From the NCBI GenBank assembly GCA_041305085.1, contig JBFYMA010000049.1:1-47609 (forward strand): a stretch of DNA of 47,609 nt. Reading direction: 5' to 3'. Numbering within the stretch: the first letter of the stretch is position 1; the number at the start of each line of letters is the position of its first letter. Origin of the DNA: SURF-58 sp041305085. Its GTDB lineage: Archaea; Nanobdellota; Nanobdellia; Woesearchaeales; UBA9642. Below the pieces are notes generated by a model. It saw only the letters and a list, made by a program, of their open reading frames with translations. It ran no database searches and was not told the origin of the DNA. Positions 38,949 to 46,845 of the stretch are shown one piece after another. A program made the translations under genes and the position numbers.

Positions 38949-39962
38949 TCACTTCTTCCCGCTCTTCATCATCCTGTCCAGATAGCTGTCAAGAAGCTGT
39001 TTTGTGTGTGCTTTGGTTTCTTCATCTATTTCTAGTTTGTCAACCTCTGAATGCCAGTCAACCTGCGGAAGCTTTGTGAGGCTGCTCCTGAAAGTCCTTC
39101 CAGCCTCTTTTGCAAGGTGCTCAAACAGGTGCGCTCGCTCGCTGTTGAAAAGCTTTGTTGCAGAAAATTTTGTTACAGCATTTGCCCCTGCCTGCAGAAT
39201 AGTTTTCACATCGTGGGCCCTTTTAGGCGTTATTCCTGCCATTATCTCCAGCTTTGGAAAAGCAATCCTTGTTCTGGCAATCCATTCTGCATAGTAATTT
39301 GTTTCAGGCCCTGGGCTGTTCTCAAACATTGTTCTTTTGACAGGCTTTAACGCGTAAAAGGTTATCTTGTCCAGCTCGTGTTCTCTTATAAATTTCTCCA
39401 AAAGCGGAAAGTCCTGGATTGTCTCGCCCATGCCTATGATCATTGTCATGCTCTTTTTAAACCCTTCAATTGTTTTCAGCATCCTGCTGTATGGCTCGAT
39501 AGGCTTTGAAGGGCACACTTTTTTGTGTATTTCAGGATTTATGGTTTCAATGCTGGCAACTATGCCTTTTACAAAAGGCCTCAGCTCGTCAAGCCTTCCA
39601 GGCCTTACTTCCCCGATGTTCAGCCATATTTTGTCTTGCATAATGCTGCTCACAACCTTGCATATCTCCAAAAGGTGCTCGAAAGGAAAAATTCCGTATC
39701 CTCCTGTCAGGAATTCCAGCTCCCAATTGAGATGCCTGCAGAACAATGCCTCAACTATTATGCTTGCCATGGTTCTTTTGGCTTTTTCAGGCTCTATGTC
39801 CTTTGGCAAGGTTGACCTGTAGCAGAAAGTGCAGTTTCCGATAGAGCAGTACCAGCTCATAAATATGCACTTGCCAAACCATGCATCACTGCCAAATTCA
39901 GCCTTATAGGCTTGGGATGCTTTTTCCAGCAGAGGCTTTAATTGTTCGTCTGAAAGAGTCAT
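38949..39962 (-). CDS. Radical SAM protein with a CX4CX2C cluster
   Basis: A 337-residue radical SAM enzyme. Three clustered cysteines occur in WYCSIGNCTFCYRS (CX4CX2C rather than the usual CX3CX2C), followed by EFLTGGYGIFPFEHLLEICK (the GGE-like SAM-binding strand) and LNIGEVRPGRLDEL. Later segments GIVASIETINPEIHKK and ITFYALKPVKRT fit the barrel, as in biotin-synthase-like proteins. The substrate is unknown. It is divergent from the second radical-SAM-like gene (40036), 73 bases apart. The start at 39962 gives a family-like N-terminus. Expression probably depends on the shared AT-rich spacer. Confidence 0.83.
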   Translation of the reverse strand: MTLSDEQLKPLLEKASQAYKAEFGSDAWFGKCIFMSWYCSIGNCTFCYRSTLPKDIEPEKAKRTMASIIVEALFCRHLNWELEFLTGGYGIFPFEHLLEICKVVSSIMQDKIWLNIGEVRPGRLDELRPFVKGIVASIETINPEIHKKVCPSKPIEPYSRMLKTIEGFKKSMTMIIGMGETIQDFPLLEKFIREHELDKITFYALKPVKRTMFENSPGPETNYYAEWIARTRIAFPKLEIMAGITPKRAHDVKTILQAGANAVTKFSATKLFNSERAHLFEHLAKEAGRTFRSSLTKLPQVDWHSEVDKLEIDEETKAHTKQLLDSYLDRMMKSGKK

Positions 39963-40035
39963 TTTTTTAAGGATTAGAGTTGTTTTTAAAAAGGTTTGGC
40001 AAAGTTTTATTAATCATAAATTTGTTCTGAAAACT

Positions 40036-41505
40036 GTGAAAAAGTTCAACAAGAAAAGCAAACAGGTCAAAATATACATGCTTGCAGGCAACAGAGCTGT
40101 ACTGCAGGCCTACAATCCAGGACCTACGCTAAGAGCCTGCAATTCTTTTCTTAAGCCTTTTTTAGAAGTTGAAAAGCCTATTGGCCATACACATTACAGG
40201 GGAAGCAAAGAGGGCTTTATAACCAGCTATTTGATGAGAGTTGATAAAGGCACATTAGAGCAGGTTGTAAAAAAAAATGGGTTTACTCCTGAAATAAGAC
40301 AGGCAAAAAAACAATCTTTTCGTGAGTTTGCAGACTTTCATTACAATATATTTTTCACACAAATAGAGTTGGGCAAGCTGAACAATGAGTTCAGAGACAT
40401 TCAAAGGGATGATGTGGTTGAATTTTGTGCCTCCGAGGCAAAAACATTTGACAACAAAAAAAACAACATAACAATTGTCGACAAAATTGCTCCTAACCCC
40501 AGATTTACACTGAAAAAGCCATTTTCCTATGAGCTGGTGAAGTACGGCAAGGGCACAACAACAGATAGCTGCGTGCTTGATGTGGGCTTTGATTTTTCAT
40601 TGGGATGTCTCTCAAACATTTCTCCTGACTGGTATTACAACCCTGAAGAAAGGTGCTCTTATTGCTATGCATACCAAAGCGGCCCATGCTTTCTGGACAC
40701 ACTTTTTGATATAGACGAAAAAGAGCTTATAGCGATGGCTGAGGAAAAAATAAAAAAGATAGGGATTCAGGACAAGAAAACTATCAATTTCAGGATTGGC
40801 CAGACTACAGAGGCATGGATTCCCAAAAAATTCAGGGATCTTCCTGGATTCAAGGACAACCTTGTTATGGCGCTTGAGGCATTCATCAAAATGCAAGAGG
40901 ATTACTCAAAAAAAGGCCAAAAAATTAATGTGGTTATGCCTTCCAAAACAGTAAAGTATGATGCGAGGTCTTCCTATGACCTGCATTTGGCAAGCCTTTT
41001 CAAGAGATTAGGAGTGAGCGTTTTTGCCAGCGTTGCATATGAAGAACTGGAAGCAGGGATTAACAGCCATGAATTTACTCCTGAAAAAAGGCTGCAGGAA
41101 ATACTTAAGCTTTCAGCAGCAGGCGTAAACTCCAACATATACATAGCCACAGATCTCTCCAGGCCTCTAAGCGAGATGCAGGAGGATGCAAAAATGGCGC
41201 TGGAGTTTTTTTATAAGCATAGGGGAAGCCTTGGCCTGCAGTTCCTTGACATAAGGATTACAAAAACAAAAGACGCAAAACTAGTTGGAGGAGAAAGCTG
41301 GAACAGCCTGAAAGACACTTTCCAGCAAGACATTTTTCTGAAAAACAGAAACTGGCACCTTACAAGGCAGGGCTATCTTGCTGTCAATTTTGTGCATGAT
41401 GACTATAGAAAGCTTGCCAGGCAGAACAAGGGCATAAGAATCTGCTATACCCATTCTCTCACAGGAAATAACCTGTGCGGAAACTGCTTTATGGACAGGA
41501 GCTGA
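40036..41505 (+). CDS. Radical-SAM-like protein with unusual cysteine spacing
   Basis: A 489-residue protein. The middle has FSLGCLSNISPDWYYNPEER followed by CSYCYAYQSGPC, giving CX15CX2C, an odd spacing for a radical SAM site, and the rest resembles a TIM-barrel (NFRIGQTTEAW, INVVMPSKTVKY, VFASVAYEELEAGIN). Its C-terminus has ICYTHSLTGNNLCGNCFMD, probably a second cluster. It resembles spore-photoproduct-lyase-like radical SAM proteins, but only by general pattern. The N-terminal 170 residues are unassigned. The start is GTG (40036) about 30 bases after a TATA-like TTTATTAATC. It is divergent from another radical SAM gene. Confidence 0.65.
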   Translation: MKKFNKKSKQVKIYMLAGNRAVLQAYNPGPTLRACNSFLKPFLEVEKPIGHTHYRGSKEGFITSYLMRVDKGTLEQVVKKNGFTPEIRQAKKQSFREFADFHYNIFFTQIELGKLNNEFRDIQRDDVVEFCASEAKTFDNKKNNITIVDKIAPNPRFTLKKPFSYELVKYGKGTTTDSCVLDVGFDFSLGCLSNISPDWYYNPEERCSYCYAYQSGPCFLDTLFDIDEKELIAMAEEKIKKIGIQDKKTINFRIGQTTEAWIPKKFRDLPGFKDNLVMALEAFIKMQEDYSKKGQKINVVMPSKTVKYDARSSYDLHLASLFKRLGVSVFASVAYEELEAGINSHEFTPEKRLQEILKLSAAGVNSNIYIATDLSRPLSEMQEDAKMALEFFYKHRGSLGLQFLDIRITKTKDAKLVGGESWNSLKDTFQQDIFLKNRNWHLTRQGYLAVNFVHDDYRKLARQNKGIRICYTHSLTGNNLCGNCFMDRS

Positions 41506-41549
41506 TTTTTAAAGAAAACATTTTTATAAAACCAATTTATCTCAGTGTT

Positions 41550-42047
41550 ATGCAGCTCCAGAAAACCCTTGACAAGCTTGAATGCTCAGATGTTTTCAAA
41601 AAATTTCATCAAGAGCATAAGAGTTATTATTTAACGCATTTTTTCTGTATGTATTCAAAAGGCGTCCAGAGCGCCTGGCAGATAGGCTATTACAGCAGGA
41701 AAACTGATAAAATAGCTGTTTTTGAGGTGGATGGGGAAATAACAATGCACCAGGAAGAAGAGGTATTCAAAGAAAAAAAGTTCGTAAAAGAATTAAAAGT
41801 TGAAAAAGTTATGGAGCTTGAGAACGCATTGGAAATAGTTGAAAACTATAGAAAGGAAAACTATCCCCAGGAGCTGGAAAACCAAAAAATCTGCATACTC
41901 CAAAACATTGAAGAAGGAATAGTCTGGAACATAACACTAATATCCCTTAACTTTAACATGCTAAACCTAAAGCTCAGGGCTTCTGACGGCCAGATTCTAA
42001 AACACAGCTTTGAGTCAATACTCCGGCTTGGTAAAGACAAATTATAG
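41550..42047 (+). CDS. Hypothetical protein, 165 aa
   Basis: Soluble alpha/beta protein beginning MQLQKTLDKLECSDVFKKFH, with a central YSKGVQSAWQIGYYSRKTDK and a C-terminal VWNITLISLNFNMLNLKLRA. No family is recognised. The ATG at 41550 is favoured over an earlier one because a TATA box (ATTTTTATAAAAC, 41518-41530) lies about 25 bases before it, whereas the upstream frame begins inside the end of the preceding gene. Its position after the radical-SAM-like gene may be coincidental. Confidence 0.7.
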   Translation: MQLQKTLDKLECSDVFKKFHQEHKSYYLTHFFCMYSKGVQSAWQIGYYSRKTDKIAVFEVDGEITMHQEEEVFKEKKFVKELKVEKVMELENALEIVENYRKENYPQELENQKICILQNIEEGIVWNITLISLNFNMLNLKLRASDGQILKHSFESILRLGKDKL

Positions 42048-42185
42048 AAAAATATTTTGCAGACTATATCTTGCAATCCAAGTCTTTCTTTGTATATGTT
42101 GTACGCCCAAATTATTTAAATAATAGTGTCCACATTAGCATAATACGGCAAAAGCAAGCCTTGTACAGTCAGGGTTTCAACAAAA

Positions 42186-42266
42186 ATGGCAGACAAAATA
42201 AGCTACGAAGCAATGGCCAAGAGCCACAAGCTCACAGAATTCTTCTCAGAAACATCTGAAGAGTAA
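42186..42266 (+). CDS. Possible tiny protein, 26 aa
   Basis: A 26-codon frame (ATG 42186, TAA 42264-42266) reading MADKISYEAMAKSHKLTEFF and an acidic end. It lies between two longer genes, after a TTATTTAAATAA element at 42110-42121. It reads well (no rare codons seen) but is too short to support on sequence alone. Without it the 42048-42278 spacer would hold only promoter-like elements. Confidence 0.3.
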   Translation: MADKISYEAMAKSHKLTEFFSETSEE

Positions 42267-42278
42267 AGAATTTATTTT

Positions 42279-43010
42279 TTATTTTTTTTGATTGTTCTTA
42301 TACATTGGATTTAAGAGTTCTTCCATATCTCTTCTAATAATAGTCTGAATCTCTTCAATGCCCTTTGTGCCGTCTATAATCCTGAACCGTTTCGGCTCCT
42401 GTTTTGCAAGCCAAAAATAGCCTCTTCTGACTCTGCTGAAGAACTCTTTTTCCCTTTGCTCTATCCTGTCCTTGTTTTTTCCAAACTCCCAGTGGTCTTT
42501 TCTTCGGAACATTTCATCAACAGATACATCCAAAAACCATGTTCTCTTTATTTTTAAGCCATGCATTGCAAAATTATTGTTTTTTTTTATAAAATCCACA
42601 ATTTCTTTTTTCCCGTTGAACAATCCAAAACCTTGGTATGCAACGCTGCTATCCCCTGACCTGTCCAGCACTATTATTTGCTTGTTTTTAATTGCAGGCA
42701 GTAGTATGGAATCAAAAAGCTGCGCCCTGGCTTTTAAATAGCCAAAAATCTCTGCAAAAGAACAAAGCTTTTCTGTAATATCCAGATATCTCATGTCAGG
42801 ATATGCTTTATTCACTCTTGAAATCCAGGTTGGATCCTGCATGCTTCTGCGCTCTGCCTCTCCATAGCTTGTTCCTCCTGGCTCTCTGCCAAAAGTATGA
42901 GGCACTCCTTTTTTTTGCAAAAAATCCTTTAAAAGCAAGGATTGTGTTTCCTTGCCTGATTTTTCTATTCCCTCAAAAGAAACTATGAATCCATTGCTTT
43001 TTATTGCCAT
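42279..43010 (-). CDS. tmk: Thymidylate kinase-like protein
   Basis: About 243 residues; phosphorylates dTMP to dTDP. It carries the P-loop region SFEGIEKSGKETQSLLL, GREPGGTSYGE (the thymidylate-kinase DR/EPGGT element), and LDRSGDSSVAYQGFG (nucleotide-binding Asp-Arg). The usual Walker A threonine/serine (GKT/GKS) is Glu here, an odd change that could affect Mg-ATP binding. The insertion SRVNKAYPDMRYLDITEK is longer than in bacterial Tmk. The start is ATG 43010; a longer frame to 43058 would run close to the thyX stop. It follows thyX at 59 bases, so the two are probably in one operon. Confidence 0.82.
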   Translation of the reverse strand: MAIKSNGFIVSFEGIEKSGKETQSLLLKDFLQKKGVPHTFGREPGGTSYGEAERRSMQDPTWISRVNKAYPDMRYLDITEKLCSFAEIFGYLKARAQLFDSILLPAIKNKQIIVLDRSGDSSVAYQGFGLFNGKKEIVDFIKKNNNFAMHGLKIKRTWFLDVSVDEMFRRKDHWEFGKNKDRIEQREKEFFSRVRRGYFWLAKQEPKRFRIIDGTKGIEEIQTIIRRDMEELLNPMYKNNQKK

Positions 43011-43069
43011 AAACAAACCACCCGAACCTTGCAGGAGTAACCAACATGTTGTCAACACTCCTGCTGTTT

Positions 43070-43966
43070 TTAGCTGTCAAAATTTGTATCTTTCAACAAT
43101 TTTTCCAGCTTTGGAAGAATCTCATTTTTTTCTCTTTTTGAGAGCCCATCCATTGCTGCATCTTTGTCTTCTCCTCTAAGGATCTTGTTAATCGCTTCTG
43201 TTTCTTGTGCGGACAGTCTTGTGCTGTTCAGCACATAGTCTTCAAAGGCCTCCCAAGCTAGTGGTGCAACAGCTTTTACCATTTCAGCCATTTTTTCCGC
43301 ATAAACCCTTATCTGGGCTTGTGCATGCTTCTCCAGCCTTAACTTTAAAAAATGCAGTGTGTTGTGAAGGTCATTTTTCCAATACCACTCGGTGTATATG
43401 GATAAAGGAAGATTAATTCTGGACAGCTCCCTTGCAATATTTTTGTCAATAGCTTGGTTATATATTTTAAATGCGTGTTCTGAAACTTCTTTTAAGTGCT
43501 TTAAAAATTCTTCTGCAGTTGCTGCAGGCAGCCCAACGTCTGAAGTTCCTTGCCTGTTTGTCACGCTTTGTGTCTTTACATCTTCTAATTCTGGGAGATA
43601 ATACTGTTCAGGCATTATAGAATATCTTCCAGAATACTCATTCACATTTGCTGTTCTGTGCCTTATCCACTGCCTTGCAACAAAAATAGGCATTTTGCAG
43701 TGAAACTTAAACTCAACCATTTCAAATGGAGAAGTATGGCCCTGCCTCAGCATATATCTTATCAGGTGTCTGTCTTCACTGGTTTTTTTTGTGCCGTCTC
43801 CATAGCTTACCCTGGCAGCCTGCACAATTGATGCATCGCCACCCATGTAATCCATCAGCCTTATGAATCCGTTATCAAGGCATTTGTACTCTTTTCCAAG
43901 CATTTCTTCTGCTTCAGGAACAGTCAACCTTTTTGTTTCATTTTTTTTGTAATGGTCTGGAGGCAT
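43070..43966 (-). CDS. thyX: Flavin-dependent thymidylate synthase ThyX
   Basis: Makes dTMP from dUMP with methylenetetrahydrofolate and FAD/NADPH. The ThyX motif is seen as RHRTANVNEYSGRYS (residues about 102-116, RHRX7S). Also present are GHTSPFEMVEFKFHCKMPIF, ELSRINLPLSIYTEW with the catalytic region, and NDLHNTLHFLKLRL. The 298-residue length is slightly above the usual 220-250 because of N- and C-terminal extensions. It precedes tmk on the minus strand and is divergent from the kinase-dCMP deaminase fusion, so all three dTMP-pathway genes share one control region (43967-44132). Confidence 0.95.
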   Translation of the reverse strand: MPPDHYKKNETKRLTVPEAEEMLGKEYKCLDNGFIRLMDYMGGDASIVQAARVSYGDGTKKTSEDRHLIRYMLRQGHTSPFEMVEFKFHCKMPIFVARQWIRHRTANVNEYSGRYSIMPEQYYLPELEDVKTQSVTNRQGTSDVGLPAATAEEFLKHLKEVSEHAFKIYNQAIDKNIARELSRINLPLSIYTEWYWKNDLHNTLHFLKLRLEKHAQAQIRVYAEKMAEMVKAVAPLAWEAFEDYVLNSTRLSAQETEAINKILRGEDKDAAMDGLSKREKNEILPKLEKLLKDTNFDS

Positions 43967-44132
43967 TTTATTTTTTAAAAGTGTTTTATTGTTTTTATTG
44001 TTTGGTTTTTTGTTTTTAGACCGCCAACACTAAACCCAAAAAAAATAGCTTTTCCGAATTTCCCGAAAATCCTTCGTAATTCACCATTTGCAAATGATAA
44101 ATTATTTATATACTTTTTCCTTTCCAGCAGGT

Positions 44133-45164
44133 ATGATACTGGGAATTACTGGGTATTTGGGGGCTGGAAAGGACACAGTGGCAGAATATCTTCTGGAGAA
44201 AAAAGGATTTAAGCACATCTCGCTTTCAGACATTCTGAGAGAAGACCTTAAAAGGCAGGGAAAAGAGGTTACAAGGGAAAACCTTGTGAGCCTTGGCAAG
44301 AATATGAGGGACTTTTGCGGTGCAGGAATACTTGCAGAAAGAGCCCTGCTGAACATCAATCCAGAAGAAAAAACAGTTGTGAGCTCCATAGGAACCCTGG
44401 GAGAAATTGAAGCCCTGAAAAAATCCAAGGGTTTTATGCTGATATTTGTGGATGCTCCGATAAAGCAGAGGTTTGAAAGGATCCACAAAAGAAAAAGGGA
44501 AAAGGATCCCCAAACATTTGCAGAGTTTTCAAAACTAGAGCAAAAAGAGGCAAAGAGCAAGACCAACCTGAGAGAGTTTGAAAACACCAGAAAAAAGGCT
44601 GGCATAATAATAAATAATGATTCCAGCCTTGAAGCGTTATATCAGAAAATTGACAAAGTGCTTCTTGACCTCATCAAATACCCCCAGTTCAAAAGGCCAA
44701 GCTGGGATGACTATTTTATGCAGATAGCTGAAACCGTTGCAAAAAGATCAACGTGCGACAGGGGAAAAATGGGCTGCATTGTTGTAAAAAACAAGAGAAT
44801 TCTTTCAACAGGCTATTCAGGAAGCCCTACAGGATTGCCGCACTGCGATGAGGCAGGGCATTTAATGCACAAAATATTGAACGCTGATGGAACAGTAAGC
44901 CAGCACTGCGTAAGGACAATCCATGCAGAGCAAAACGCAATAACCCATGCTGCAAGGCACGGAATCTCTCTGGATGGAGGAACGCTTTACTGCAAAGTAG
45001 AGCCCTGCAGGGTTTGCGCAATGCTCATCATAAATGTTGGCATAAAAAGGGTTGTGGCTAAAAAAAGGTACCACAGAGCCCAGGAAACCAGAAAAATGTT
45101 CAAACAGGCAGGAGTCGAGCTGGATGTTTTTGAGGACAAGCTGGAAACTTATGTGAATATGTAA
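44133..45164 (+). CDS. NMP-kinase-like/dCMP deaminase fusion protein
   Basis: About 343 residues in two domains. Domain 1 (about 1-180): GITGYLGAGKDTVAEYLLE (P-loop), HISLSDILREDLKRQGKEVT and RENLVSLGKNMRDFCGAGIL, resembling dephospho-CoA/nucleoside-monophosphate kinase-like proteins (UPF0200-like). Domain 2 (about 190-343): zinc-dependent dCMP deaminase with TIHAEQNAITHA and EPCRVCAML as ligands and SGSPTGLPHCDEAGH typical of dCMP deaminases. The enzyme converts dCMP to dUMP; the kinase domain might supply dCMP or phosphorylate a product. The ATG at 44133 is about 25 bases after the TATA box (TTATTTATATAC). A longer frame to 44088 lies inside the promoter. Confidence 0.88.
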   Translation: MILGITGYLGAGKDTVAEYLLEKKGFKHISLSDILREDLKRQGKEVTRENLVSLGKNMRDFCGAGILAERALLNINPEEKTVVSSIGTLGEIEALKKSKGFMLIFVDAPIKQRFERIHKRKREKDPQTFAEFSKLEQKEAKSKTNLREFENTRKKAGIIINNDSSLEALYQKIDKVLLDLIKYPQFKRPSWDDYFMQIAETVAKRSTCDRGKMGCIVVKNKRILSTGYSGSPTGLPHCDEAGHLMHKILNADGTVSQHCVRTIHAEQNAITHAARHGISLDGGTLYCKVEPCRVCAMLIINVGIKRVVAKKRYHRAQETRKMFKQAGVELDVFEDKLETYVNM

Positions 45165-45191
45165 TTCAACCCTGCGCAATTTTCAATAAAA
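45164..45191. repeat. Direct repeat, left copy, bounding the MNT-HEPN cassette
   Basis: 28 bases identical in 27 positions to 46517-46544; the one difference is G versus A in CCCTGCGCAATT/CCCTGCACAATT. The left copy begins at the stop codon of the kinase-dCMP deaminase gene, and the right one lies just before the DUF167 gene. Between them are the MNT-HEPN genes plus noncoding DNA. Confidence 0.8.
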
Positions 45192-45671
45192 TTATGGCTT
45201 GTTTTTTTCTTTCAGAATTGTATCTCTATAGTGTTTGATTTCTTTTTCAGACAGATTGGATACCAATTCATCAAACGTTGTGATGAATAGTTTTGCTTCT
45301 TGGAGCATGCTTTTGACTTTGTGTTCTTGCTCAATCTTGATATAGTATTGTGCATCAATCCTCTTGTTTTTATGCTCATTAATCGTTTTTATCTTATCCT
45401 TACCAAAGAGAATGCCTACAACGGTGATCGAGCAGGCATGGTTTTCACATTTCACTCCAATACGTTGCAGAAAGGAATACAGGGCATAGTATTCTGCATA
45501 ATAGATTTTGACGGTTGCCCAGAGCAAGTCTTTATCCTCAAAATCTTTTTGCGCACGAGCAAGCGATGACTTAGCTTCAACCAAATAGCTTTTAGAAATA
45601 TTGGCGTTAGGGTCAACTAGCTTTAACCCATCTTTTATCTTAAAACACCAATCGAGTTGTTTATTTGGCAT
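45192..45671 (-). CDS. HEPN-domain protein (toxin partner of MNT)
   Basis: About 160 residues, all helical, with the HEPN pattern LVEAKSSLARAQKDFEDKD, then VKIYYAEYYALYSFLQRIGV and NEHKNKRIDAQYYIKIE. In HEPN toxins this last region holds RX4-6H; here the residues are RIDAQYY, so the expected His is Tyr, as in divergent or non-catalytic HEPN proteins. I choose the ATG at 45671 (MPNKQLDW), which overlaps the end of the MNT gene by 11 bases. It forms a toxin-antitoxin operon with the upstream nucleotidyltransferase. Confidence 0.75.
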   Translation of the reverse strand: MPNKQLDWCFKIKDGLKLVDPNANISKSYLVEAKSSLARAQKDFEDKDLLWATVKIYYAEYYALYSFLQRIGVKCENHACSITVVGILFGKDKIKTINEHKNKRIDAQYYIKIEQEHKVKSMLQEAKLFITTFDELVSNLSEKEIKHYRDTILKEKNKP

Positions 45672-46239
45672 AGTACTCCCACAACGCATTGACAAGGAAT
45701 GAATGATTATTTAAAACTTTGTGGTTTTTTACAATTTCCATGATTAAGGTTTCTTTTTCTCGTAAACCTTTCAAGAACGCTTTTTCTGACAAGATTATTT
45801 TATGCAGGGAATAAGGTATTAAGTACTCAGGTATTTTGTCCTTTTTATCGGCAATCATCAAGAGATCTATATCAGAATCTTTTCCTGCACTCAATCTTGA
45901 AAAGCTACCAAACACCACCAGAGGTATATTTGAGGATAGCATTTTTAAAAAAGATTTCAAGGGAGCATACCTTCTCAAAAAGTCTTCTGTCTTAAAAATC
46001 TCTGCGTGCAACAAGTAATGTTTTGTATCGATATTCTCAAGATTAAGACTAAAATATTTGTTCTTCCCTTCAGTTTTTCCTATTAAAATCTTGTTTTTTT
46101 CAAGAACAGACAACACATTTTGAGTGGTCTTTAACGACAATCCTGAGAGCTTGGTAATTTCTCGAAGGTAAAACCTTGCCTTATACTCATTCAAAAACAA
46201 GCCCAATACAATCATCCAATTGTTTCTTATTGTATACAT
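45661..46239 (-). CDS. Winged-helix/minimal nucleotidyltransferase (MNT) antitoxin
   Basis: A 192-residue protein with an N-terminal winged helix (YLREITKLSGLSLKTTQNVL, then EKNKILIGKTEGKNKYFSL) and a C-terminal nucleotidyltransferase domain: VVFGSFSRLSAGKDSDIDLL, matching GSX10DXD. In MNT-HEPN systems the MNT partner neutralises the HEPN toxin, often by AMPylating it; the added winged helix could autoregulate the operon. It starts at ATG 46239, inside a palindrome (46234-46245), and overlaps the HEPN gene at its end. Confidence 0.85.
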   Translation of the reverse strand: MYTIRNNWMIVLGLFLNEYKARFYLREITKLSGLSLKTTQNVLSVLEKNKILIGKTEGKNKYFSLNLENIDTKHYLLHAEIFKTEDFLRRYAPLKSFLKMLSSNIPLVVFGSFSRLSAGKDSDIDLLMIADKKDKIPEYLIPYSLHKIILSEKAFLKGLREKETLIMEIVKNHKVLNNHSFLVNALWEYYAK

Positions 46240-46272
46240 ATGTATCTAAAAAAATACAATGATATTTAAATC
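46229..46272 (-). promoter_or_regulatory. Operator/promoter of the MNT-HEPN operon
   Basis: An outer inverted repeat ATTGTAT (46229-46235) / ATACAAT (46254-46260) and an inner perfect palindrome ATACATATGTAT (46234-46245) span the start codon. A TATA-like GATTTAAATATC is at 46261-46272 on the minus strand, so the transcript would be leaderless and the palindrome would cover its start. Autoregulation by the winged helix of MNT is likely. Confidence 0.55.
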
Positions 46273-46516
46273 TTTCGATTTTTTTACCTTTCAAGAATCA
46301 AAAACAACCCATACTCATTGTAGTTGAAGATATAGAATGCCATGGAGGAGAAGCCAGAAATAACAAAAATGCTGCTGCCCAGCAGGCACTTCGTGCCCTA
46401 GTTGCGTTTGTTTCACTCAGCAACAACAGCCACTACATTCCTTAGTTCTGTAAATGAACTATCCCCCGCCTCTAGGTTGGGGTGCAGAGCAATCAAGGGT
46501 TGCTGCACTCTGTGAT
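46273..46516. other. Noncoding hairpin-rich DNA, possibly an IS200/IS605-like end remnant
   Basis: I see no convincing gene. Inverted repeats include CCCCGCCT/AGGTTGGGG (about 46462-46482) following TGAACTAT, which recalls the subterminal hairpins of IS200/IS605-family elements (CCCCGCCTnAGGnGGGG). A second pair GCAGAG…/…CTCTG (46483-46512) follows, and GGCACTTCGTGCC (46386-46398). No tnpA or tnpB frame is left. The stretch lies inside the direct repeats. Confidence 0.35.
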
Positions 46517-46544
46517 ATTCAACCCTGCACAATTTTCAATAAAA
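46517..46544. repeat. Direct repeat, right copy, bounding the MNT-HEPN cassette
   Basis: Right copy of the 28-base direct repeat described at 45164-45191, 1353 bases away, with one mismatch. It is followed by the C-terminal end of the convergently oriented DUF167 gene. Confidence 0.8.
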
Positions 46545-46596
46545 AAGGAAAAGAAACAAACATCAGAATTGCTGTGAGTATTGTCAAAAGAGTTGC

Positions 46597-46836
46597 CTAA
46601 CCTATTTCAACCAGCTTCTTTTTGCTGTTAAGGCCTGATTTTATTCTTACCTGCCTTTTCAGTTTTTTTTTCAGGAATTTTACAAGCTCTGTGTTGGCTT
46701 TTCCGTGCTCTGGCCTGGCGTTCAAGCTTATTTTCAGAAGCTTTTGCTCTTTGTCAAAAGAAAGAATTTCTGTACTGGCAGAGCCAGGTTTTACCCATAC
46801 ATGGATAATGCCCTTTATGTTAGAAAGCGTAGTCAT
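46597..46836 (-). CDS. DUF167/YggU family protein
   Basis: A 79-residue member of the DUF167 family with the conserved KPGSASTEIL near the start and NARPEHGKANTELVKFL in the middle, followed by the RIKSGLNSKKKLVEI strand. The family has an RNA-binding-like fold of unknown function. It lies nine bases after the TFS gene on the same strand, so the two are probably co-transcribed. The stop lies just to the right of the right direct repeat. Confidence 0.9.
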   Translation of the reverse strand: MTTLSNIKGIIHVWVKPGSASTEILSFDKEQKLLKISLNARPEHGKANTELVKFLKKKLKRQVRIKSGLNSKKKLVEIG

Positions 46837-46845
46837 TTTACAGGA

